Position numbers and translations under genes: made by a program | Notes under the pieces: generated by a model | The model's input: the letters and a program-made list of their open reading frames with translations, nothing else | Databases searched by the model: none | What the model was told of the DNA's origin: nothing | NCBI GenBank assembly: GCA_038251325.1 | Contig: JBBSBL010000067.1 | Coordinates: 1-13,135, forward strand | Direction of reading: 5' to 3' | Length of the DNA stretch: 13,135 nt | Source: JBBSBL01 sp038251325 | Lineage (GTDB): Bacteria; Actinomycetota; Thermoleophilia; Solirubrobacterales; Solirubrobacteraceae | Shown: piece after piece, positions 1 through 4,713 of the stretch | Layout of the letters: each line of letters opens with the position of its first letter | Numbering within the stretch: the first letter of the stretch is position 1

Positions 1-1062
1 CGGCCCGTCCTCGGGCACGAGGACCACGGTGCCGGGCCAGTAGGGGCTCTCGTTCGGCGTCGCGGTGAGGAACTGCGTCTCATAGGTCCAGTTGCCGCTG
101 TTCCACAGGCGCGCCCCGGTCGGCGCCACCCACTCGCCGATGTCGTCGCCCGGGAAGGGCCCGGCGCGGTGGGTGTGCCCGAAGATCACGTGATCGGCCT
201 CGATCCCGAGGCGGGAGGCCGCCTCGCCCATCGCACGCAGTCCGGCGCGGCGCAGTCCGGGGCCGGAGATGTCGGTGGTCAACCTCCCGATCCGCGCCCG
301 GTTCAGCGCCCCGACCGCGAGCGGGAACGCCGCCGCGGCGACCCAACGCCGCACCGGCGCATGGCCGCCCGACCCGGCCAGGAGCTTCCACGCGCGGACC
401 GACACGCCGTGCGCGCCGCTGCCCAGCGAGGAGTCGACCTGCTGGGCCACGGCATGCGCCCAGGCGTAGATCGGGGCGAGCGCGGCCTCGTAGTCGTCGG
501 GGATGTCGGCGCCCTCCGGGAGCCGTCCGACGACGTGGCTCATCACTCCCGCGGCGAGCCGCTCGAACGTCGGGACCGTGATGTGGCGGTCGAGGTAGTG
601 GCCGTGGGTCGCGTAGACGTCCTCGCGCAGCCACACCCCGGGATAGCACAGCTCGAGCGAGGCCGGCCCGCACCACTCGGCCAGCGTGCCCGCGGCCTCG
701 CCCTCCCGCGGCGCCGCGCGCTCCTCCAGGCCGAGCGGCGGCGGCGTTCCCGCCCCGCGGCGACGTTCCATCCACGGCTGCACGAGGTGGTGGTCGTGGT
801 TGCCGGCCAGGAGCAGGATCTCCCCGCCCGGGCCGAGCGCCGCGCCGAGCCCCGCCCAGAACGGCCGCGACAGCGCGAGCGCCTCCGCCACCGGACCGTG
901 GCGCAGCTCGAGCGTGTCGCCGAGCAGCACCACCCGCCGCACCCCTTCGGCCTCGATGGCGTCGAGCAGCGGGGCGCGGTTCTCCGCGAAGCGCAGGACG
1001 TCGGTGCCGGTTCGGCCGCCGAGGTGCAGATCGGAGACGACGAGCGAAGGCACGGCCACCAC
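1..1062 (-). CDS. Calcineurin-like metallophosphoesterase (3' end cut by window edge)
   Basis: Likely a metal-dependent phosphohydrolase of the calcineurin/UDP-2,3-diacylglucosamine-hydrolase-like superfamily; substrate unknown. The frame is open for 354 codons to the window edge. Visible motifs, from a GTG at 1062: SDLHLGG (D11, H13), GDTLE (D49), GNHDHH (N88, H89), a THGHYLD segment in the middle, and FGHTHR (H296, H298), i.e. the full set of two-metal ligands. A helical, alanine-rich insert of roughly 80 residues lies before the last motif. There is no ATG: GTG at 1062, 1059 or 1053 are the only starts, because the in-frame codon upstream is the ispH stop. The gap to ispH is 30 nt with no clear Shine-Dalgarno sequence, so cotranscription and coupled translation with ispH are likely. 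Several alternate-frame ORFs cover this area, but only this frame carries the metallophosphoesterase motifs. The C-terminus is not visible. Confidence 0.88.
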   Translation of the reverse strand, partial: MVAVPSLVVSDLHLGGRTGTDVLRFAENRAPLLDAIEAEGVRRVVLLGDTLELRHGPVAEALALSRPFWAGLGAALGPGGEILLLAGNHDHHLVQPWMERRRGAGTPPPLGLEERAAPREGEAAGTLAEWCGPASLELCYPGVWLREDVYATHGHYLDRHITVPTFERLAAGVMSHVVGRLPEGADIPDDYEAALAPIYAWAHAVAQQVDSSLGSGAHGVSVRAWKLLAGSGGHAPVRRWVAAAAFPLAVGALNRARIGRLTTDISGPGLRRAGLRAMGEAASRLGIEADHVIFGHTHRAGPFPGDDIGEWVAPTGARLWNSGNWTYETQFLTATPNESPYWPGTVVLVPEDGP

Positions 1063-1092
1063 AGCGCGTCGCGGACGGCGCCTCGCGACCGG

Positions 1093-2055
1093 TCAGCCGG
1101 CCTTGGCGGCGACCGCCGTGCGGATCGTCTTCGGCAGCATGAAGCGCACGTCCTCGGCGGTGACCTCGAGCTCCTCGACGGTCTCGGTCCCGCGCGCGCG
1201 GAAGAAGTCGACGAGCCGCTGGACGAGCTCCTCGGGCGCGCTGGCGCCGGAGGTGATGCCGACCACGCGCTTGCCGGCCAGCCACTCCTCCCGGACCTCG
1301 GACTCGTTGTCGATGAGGTGGGACTCGGTGCCGAGGTCCCGGGTGACGTCAACCAGCCGGTTCGAGTTCGAGGAGTTGCGGGAGCCGATCACGAGCACGA
1401 GGTCGCAGTGCCCGGCGAGCTTCTTCACCGCGTACTGGCGATTGGTCGTGGCGTAGCAGATGTCGTCGGTGCGGGGCCCGACGATCTTCGGGAAGCGCAC
1501 CTGGAGACGCTCGACGATCGCCGTGGTCTCGTCGACCGAGAGCGTGGTCTGCGTGATGAAGGCGACCTTGTCGGGATCGGGCAGGTCGAGGGCGTCGACG
1601 TCGGCCTCGGTCTCGACGAGCACGATCGACTCGGGCGCCTCCCCCATCGTGCCCTCGACCTCCTCGTGCCCCGCGTGGCCGACGAGCACGATCGTGTAGC
1701 CCTGCGCCGCGAAGCGCTTCGCCTCGACGTGGACCTTCGTCACCAGCGGGCACGTGGCGTCGATCGTGCGGAGCGACCGGGCGGCCGCGTCGGCGTGGAC
1801 CGCCGGCGAGACCCCGTGGGCGGAGAACACGGTCATCGCGCCCTCGGGGATCGAGTCGTCGAGCTCCTCGACGAACACGGCGCCGCGCTCGCGGAGCTGC
1901 TCGACCACGTGCTTGTTGTGGACGATCTCCTTGCGGACGTAGACCGGCGGGCCGTAGAGCTCGAGCGCCCGCTCGACGGTCTGCACAGCGCGGTCGACGC
2001 CCGCGCAGTAGCCGCGCGGGGCGGCGAGCAGGAGCTTCTCGGGGGCGTCGGTCAT
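1093..2055 (-). CDS. ispH: 4-hydroxy-3-methylbut-2-enyl diphosphate reductase
   Basis: Last enzyme of the MEP pathway: reduces HMBPP to IPP and DMAPP in the cytosol using a [4Fe-4S] cluster. The protein is 320 aa, normal for the family. The three cluster cysteines are in place: C17 (PRGYCAGVDRA), C102 (DATCPLVTKVH) and C200 (CYATTNRQ). Other active-site motifs: IVHNKHVV (H46), SAHGVSP (H80), GHAGHEEVEGTMGE (H130 and catalytic-type E132), TQTTLS (T170/T171), SSNSNRL and GITSGASAP. The ATG at 2055 is preceded by GGGA and, 8 nt away, by a TACACT -10-like hexamer. The metallophosphoesterase follows 30 nt after the stop. No truncation or missing ligand was seen. Confidence 0.97.
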   Translation of the reverse strand: MTDAPEKLLLAAPRGYCAGVDRAVQTVERALELYGPPVYVRKEIVHNKHVVEQLRERGAVFVEELDDSIPEGAMTVFSAHGVSPAVHADAAARSLRTIDATCPLVTKVHVEAKRFAAQGYTIVLVGHAGHEEVEGTMGEAPESIVLVETEADVDALDLPDPDKVAFITQTTLSVDETTAIVERLQVRFPKIVGPRTDDICYATTNRQYAVKKLAGHCDLVLVIGSRNSSNSNRLVDVTRDLGTESHLIDNESEVREEWLAGKRVVGITSGASAPEELVQRLVDFFRARGTETVEELEVTAEDVRFMLPKTIRTAVAAKAG

Positions 2056-2063
2056 CTCGTCCC

Positions 2064-2069
2064 AGTGTA
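2064..2069 (-). promoter_or_regulatory. -10-like hexamer TACACT before ispH
   Basis: On the minus strand TACACT ends 8 nt before the ispH ATG, so transcription would start at or within a few bases of the start codon. The same hexamer stands 6 nt before the ATG at 8572. I saw only these two copies in the window. No good -35 hexamer is present 16-18 nt upstream. Actinobacterial -10 boxes fit TAnnnT. Confidence 0.5.
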
Positions 2070-2325
2070 CGCGCGGGTGCCCGCCGCGGTTCGCGCGACG
2101 GTCGAGGCCGCGGCCCGCAGCGAGGCGGCGGGCGGCCCCGCGGTGGCGAGCAGGGTCGAGGTCGCGGAGAGGCTCCAGCCGGCGGGACGTCGGGTTGACC
2201 CGCCGCTCATCGGCTCACCCGCCACTCCGCGTCGATGGGACCCCCCGGTTCCATGGAGGTCTCTCCGTGAAACCTGTCGCCGGCCCTTCAGACACCGTGC
2301 ATCGGGATGCGACCGTCCACCGGGC

Positions 2326-2460
2326 TCAGGGCAGCGGCGAGCCGGCCACCACCCAGGCGATCAGCGTCGCCGCGAGCACGACCTGGACGGCGAGGACCGC
2401 GACGAGGATGCGCGTGCCGGTGCCGCGCGGCGCGCCGTCAGTCGTTCGCCGTGACGGCAT
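2326..2460 (-). CDS. 44-aa single-span membrane peptide (hypothetical)
   Basis: A small ORF of 44 residues running ATG to TGA. The N-terminus is polar and basic (MPSRRTTDGAPRGTGTR), followed by one hydrophobic stretch at about residues 18-39 (from RILVAVLAVQVV to IAWVV) and a short SPLP end: the outline of an N-in single-pass membrane protein. It overlaps the last 23 nt of the acyl-CoA dehydrogenase gene in another frame. There is no Shine-Dalgarno sequence before the ATG, so translation would depend on coupling to the dehydrogenase. I recognise no family. Support is the hydrophobic segment and the overlap; a chance ORF in GC-rich DNA is possible, but such ORFs are usually Arg/Ala/Gly-rich rather than a clean Val/Leu/Ile helix. 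Confidence 0.5.
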   Translation of the reverse strand: MPSRRTTDGAPRGTGTRILVAVLAVQVVLAATLIAWVVAGSPLP

Positions 2461-3739
2461 CGAGGAGGTCGGCGAAGCGTTCCCGGGCGTCGGCCCGGCG
2501 GGTGGGGACGTGCTCGCTCGGCACGCCGTCGGCGGGGGCTTGGTAGCCGCGCAGGACCTGGCGGGCGACCGACGCGCGGTGGACCTCGTCGGGTCCGTCG
2601 TAGAAGCGCGCGGCGCGGGCGTAGCGGTACATCGCCTCGAGCGGGAGATCGGTCGAGTACCCGAGCGCGCCGTGCGCCTGGAGGGCGCGGTCGATGACGT
2701 CGTGGAGGACCTTCGCGCCGAAGAACTTGATCAAGGAGATGTCCCGGCGGGCCGCCATCACCCCCTCGGCGTCCATCTTCCAGGCCGCGTGGAGGGTCAG
2801 CAGGCGGGCGGCCTGCATCTCGGCGGCCGAGTCGGCGATCCAGTTCTGCACCGTCTCCTTCTCCGACAGCAGCGAGCCGTGGGAGTAGCGGACCAGCGCG
2901 CGCTCGCAGAGCATGTCGAACGCGCGCCCGGCCACCCCGAGCCAGCGCATGCAGTGGTGGATGCGGCCCGGATAGAGGCGCTGCTGGGCGATGAGGAAGC
3001 CGGCGCCCTCGGCCCCGAGCAGGGCCTCGGGCCCGACGCGCACGTCGCGGTAGTGGATCTCGGCGTGGCCGCCGTAGCGGCCGAACTCCTCCTGCGGGTG
3101 CGCCATGGTCGCGACGTCGCGGACGATGTCGACCCCGGGCGTGTCCGCCGGGACGATGAACATCGAGGCCCGCTGATGGGAGCGCGCGTCGGGGTTGGTG
3201 ACGGCCATGACGATGAGGAAGTCGGCGATCGAGCCGTTCGAGGAGAACCACTTGTGCCCGTCGATCCGCCACCCGTCGCCGTCGCGCACGGCCCGCGTCC
3301 GGAGCAGCGTCGGGTCCGAGCCCGCGGTGTCCGGCTCGGTCATCGAGAAGGCCGAGCGCAGGTCCCCGGCGAGCAGCGGCCCGAGCCAGCGGTCCTTCTG
3401 CTCGGGCGTGCCGGCGAGCGCGAGGATCTCGGAGTTGCCGGAGTCCGGGGCGGCGTTGCCGAAGGCGAACGGCGCGAGCAGGCTGGTGCCGAGGATCTCG
3501 TGCATGAGGCCGAGCTTGAGCTGGCCGTACCCCTGGCCGCCGAGCTCGGGGTCGAGGTGCGCCGCCCACAGTCCCCGCTCGCGGACCTGGTCCTGTAGGG
3601 GCGCCATCGCTCGTCGCAGGCCGGCCTCGTCGAGCTCGCCGACGAGCGTCTCCAGCGGCCAGATCTCCGCCCGGACGAACTCGGCCATCCAATCGAGGTG
3701 CGCCTGGAACTCCGGCTCGGTCGAGAAATCCCACGCCAT
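2438..3739 (-). CDS. Acyl-CoA dehydrogenase, ACAD10/11-like
   Basis: FAD-dependent flavoenzyme that would introduce the alpha-beta double bond in an acyl-CoA, passing electrons to ETF; cytosolic. At 433 aa it has the full three-part architecture: N-terminal helical domain (about 1-130), beta domain with FSMTEPDTAGSDPT and KWFSSNG (about 131-250), and C-terminal helical domain ending in HGALGYSTD and FYDGPDEVHRASVARQVLR. The PDEVHR tail and overall length suit the ACAD10/11-like branch. At the position where medium-chain enzymes have the catalytic Glu of YEG, this protein has Asp (about D381). The ATG at 3739 has a strong AAGGAG (3747-3752) at 7 nt spacing. A GTAGGCT box lies 49 nt upstream, overlapping the stop codon of the preceding gene. 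Chain-length specificity cannot be told from sequence; branched or unusual acyl substrates are possible. Confidence 0.93.
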   Translation of the reverse strand: MAWDFSTEPEFQAHLDWMAEFVRAEIWPLETLVGELDEAGLRRAMAPLQDQVRERGLWAAHLDPELGGQGYGQLKLGLMHEILGTSLLAPFAFGNAAPDSGNSEILALAGTPEQKDRWLGPLLAGDLRSAFSMTEPDTAGSDPTLLRTRAVRDGDGWRIDGHKWFSSNGSIADFLIVMAVTNPDARSHQRASMFIVPADTPGVDIVRDVATMAHPQEEFGRYGGHAEIHYRDVRVGPEALLGAEGAGFLIAQQRLYPGRIHHCMRWLGVAGRAFDMLCERALVRYSHGSLLSEKETVQNWIADSAAEMQAARLLTLHAAWKMDAEGVMAARRDISLIKFFGAKVLHDVIDRALQAHGALGYSTDLPLEAMYRYARAARFYDGPDEVHRASVARQVLRGYQAPADGVPSEHVPTRRADARERFADLLDAVTAND

Positions 3740-3757
3740 GGGCTGGCTCCTTGTGCG

Positions 3758-3784
3758 GCGGTGGCGGCGGTGGCGACGGTGGCG
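3758..3784. repeat. 9-bp tandem repeat (x3) in the acyl-CoA dehydrogenase leader
   Basis: Three consecutive 9-bp units on the plus strand: GCGGTGGCG, GCGGTGGCG, ACGGTGGCG. They lie between the GTAGGCT box (3789-3795) and the Shine-Dalgarno sequence (3747-3752), so they would sit in the 5' untranslated leader of the dehydrogenase mRNA. They could be a slippage-prone simple repeat or a leader element. Confidence 0.6.
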
Positions 3785-3788
3785 ACGA

Positions 3789-3795
3789 AGCCTAC
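3789..3795 (-). promoter_or_regulatory. -10-like box GTAGGCT before the acyl-CoA dehydrogenase
   Basis: On the minus strand GTAGGCT lies 49 nt before the dehydrogenase ATG. Its TAG is also the stop codon of the DUF2283 gene. It matches the GTAGGYT boxes before the genes at 4534, 4714, 8671 and 11235 and fits the actinobacterial TAnnnT -10. If real, the dehydrogenase has its own promoter in addition to any readthrough from the upstream pair. Confidence 0.5.
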
Positions 3796-4109
3796 GGCCC
3801 GGGAGGGGTGGCCACCCGCGCGTCGGCGGCGGCCCGGACCTCGAGCGCGGTGCGGAGGTCCTCGGCCGTGAGGCGCACGGCCGGCAGCGTGAGCTCGACG
3901 GTGCCGTCGCGGCCCAGCAGTCCGGCCGGCCGCACGACGGTGACCCCGATCACGCGGTCCTCGCGGTCGAAGCGCACCGCGTGGCCCTCGGCGGTCTCCT
4001 GCCAGCGCGCCGCCGCGGCCGGGTCGCCGACGCTGAGGTAGAGCACGTCCGCGTCGGCGTCGTAGCTGACGGCGTCGAAGTCGTGCTCGCCGATGCGCAC
4101 GGCGCTCAC
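3792..4109 (-). CDS. DUF2283 domain protein, possible antitoxin
   Basis: A 105-aa protein whose residues from about 10 to 65 match the DUF2283 pattern: YDADADVLYLSVGDP, then EGHAVRFDREDRVIGVTVV. DUF2283 proteins are small beta-rich proteins of uncertain function. From family knowledge they often lie beside small toxin-like proteins of the DUF4258 type and have been proposed as antitoxins. The second half (VELTLPAVRLTAEDLRTALE) resembles a short strand plus helix that could dock on a partner. It starts with GTG at 4109, sharing GTGA with the stop of the upstream gene, which implies coupled translation and matched amounts of the two proteins. The stop is TAG at 3792-3794. The antitoxin role is inference from context. 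Confidence 0.8.
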   Translation of the reverse strand: MSAVRIGEHDFDAVSYDADADVLYLSVGDPAAAARWQETAEGHAVRFDREDRVIGVTVVRPAGLLGRDGTVELTLPAVRLTAEDLRTALEVRAAADARVATPPGP

Positions 4110-4534
4110 GGCCGCGACCCCTCGTGCCGGGCGAAGGCGGTCAGGACCCGGCCGTGGCCGCCCGCGTCGAAGGCGACCACGACCTTGATCCAGGCTCCCG
4201 ATCGCGCACCGCGGCGGTAGTACCAGTCGTCACCGGCCCAGCCGCTGCGGCCGCGGACGTCGGGGCGCTCGACGGTCGAGAGGACGTCGTCGACGAGGAA
4301 CGTGAGCTCCGGCTGCGCGCCCTTCATGTGGTCCCAGCGGGCCTGCTCGAGCACCACCGCGCGCCCGAGATAGTCCACCGTCGAGAGCAGAACGGCGGCC
4401 GGGGTCCGCGCCTCCCGGCGCCGCGCCCGTCGCCGCCGGCGCGCCCGGCGGCGCCGTTCCTGCGGCGCGAGGCGCCGCGGCGAGACGAGGGTGTGCAGCG
4501 GCTGGGGGGTCGTGCTCACGGCGACGGGCGCCAT
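4106..4534 (-). CDS. Toxin-like protein with arginine-rich N-terminus, partner of DUF2283
   Basis: 142 aa from the ATG at 4534 (a TTG at 4576 would add 14 residues; a GTG at 4519 would remove 5; none has a good ribosome site, so the start is uncertain). Residues about 20-44 are extremely basic (mostly Arg). The conserved-looking core follows: VDYLGRAVVLEQARWDHM (H69), PELTFLVDDVLSTVERPD, an R-rich turn, DDWYYRRG, then AWIKVVVAFD and GRVLTAFAR. The order WDH, PEL, PD, YY, K-VVV, G-V-TA recalls the DUF4258/PBECR group of RelE/barnase-like nuclease domains, but I cannot confirm this without a profile search. It overlaps the DUF2283 gene by 4 nt. Together they look like a type II toxin-antitoxin cassette with the toxin first. 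Alternative: a conserved pair with a regulatory, non-toxic role. Confidence 0.7.
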   Translation of the reverse strand: MAPVAVSTTPQPLHTLVSPRRLAPQERRRRARRRRRARRREARTPAAVLLSTVDYLGRAVVLEQARWDHMKGAQPELTFLVDDVLSTVERPDVRGRSGWAGDDWYYRRGARSGAWIKVVVAFDAGGHGRVLTAFARHEGSRP

Positions 4535-4580
4535 TGTGCTGCAAAGCGGCTCAATCCCGCACGCCGTTCTTCGCAAATTC

Positions 4581-4591
4581 CGGGAATCCCG
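4581..4591. promoter_or_regulatory. Palindrome CGGGAATCCCG, candidate operator
   Basis: A perfect 5+1+5 inverted repeat just downstream of the minus-strand GTAGGTT box (4599-4605), thus near the predicted transcription start of the toxin-like gene. It lies in the most A/T-containing part of the divergent region between that gene and the acyltransferase gene. Self-repressing toxin-antitoxin cassettes usually carry such an operator; the assignment is inference. Confidence 0.35.
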
Positions 4592-4598
4592 CGGACAG

Positions 4599-4605
4599 AA
4601 CCTAC
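4599..4605 (-). promoter_or_regulatory. -10-like box GTAGGTT before the toxin-like gene
   Basis: GTAGGTT on the minus strand, 22 nt before the TTG at 4576 and 64 nt before the ATG at 4534. It is one of five GTAGGYT boxes in the window. It is 61 bp from the plus-strand GTAGGCT box at 4666-4672, giving back-to-back promoters for the toxin-like gene and the acyltransferase. Confidence 0.45.
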
Positions 4606-4643
4606 GGAACTCCCACCGACCTCGCGGCGCCCGAGCGCCGCAC

Positions 4644-4665
4644 CGGCCCGGCCGCGGCCCGGCCG
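4644..4665. repeat. Two abutting 11-bp direct repeats upstream of the WS/DGAT -10 box
   Basis: CGGCCCGGCCG occurs twice in perfect tandem (4644-4654 and 4655-4665) and ends one base before the TAGGCT hexamer at 4667. The spacing is one helical turn, so both copies show the same DNA face across the -13 to -35 zone. This is the layout of a cooperative regulator site, though simple GC-rich duplication is possible. Confidence 0.5.
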
Positions 4666-4672
4666 GTAGGCT
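4666..4672 (+). promoter_or_regulatory. -10-like box GTAGGCT before WS/DGAT
   Basis: GTAGGCT on the plus strand, 41 nt before the ATG at 4714. A strong GGAGGAG ribosome site (4701-4707) lies between. No -35 consensus is visible; the position is taken up by the 11-bp direct repeats. Confidence 0.5.
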
Positions 4673-4713
4673 TGGCCGCCGAGAGAGCGAGCGTCCGCGC
4701 GGAGGAGAAGTTC

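Noticed and set aside
80..1352. Alternative minus-strand frames over the metallophosphoesterase (80-1285 and 543-1352)
   Set aside because: They extend into ispH and consist of Arg/Ala/Ser-rich sequence; the true frame has no ATG but has SDLHLGG, GNHD and GHTH.
2210..2320. Possible tRNA or riboswitch in the gap upstream of ispH
   Set aside because: Short complementary pieces exist (GGGACC, GGTTCC, GGTCTC), but no cloverleaf or known riboswitch core could be assembled.
169..2454. 761-codon open frame on the plus strand across the metallophosphoesterase and ispH
   Set aside because: Antisense shadow: Arg/Gly/Asp-rich with no family motif, while the minus strand carries complete metallophosphoesterase and IspH motifs.
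2361..3734. Long minus-strand frame parallel to the acyl-CoA dehydrogenase
   Set aside because: Out-of-frame shadow, Arg/Pro-rich; the dehydrogenase frame has a strong ribosome site and full motifs.
4106..4576. Arginine-rich stretch as a sign that the toxin-like ORF is only a shadow
   Set aside because: The core is balanced and has plausible conserved motifs and a 4-nt overlap with a recognisable DUF2283 gene.
4534..4713. 60-codon N-terminal extension of WS/DGAT
   Set aside because: It runs through the promoter box, the direct repeats and the ribosome site, and is unlike the WS/DGAT N-terminus.
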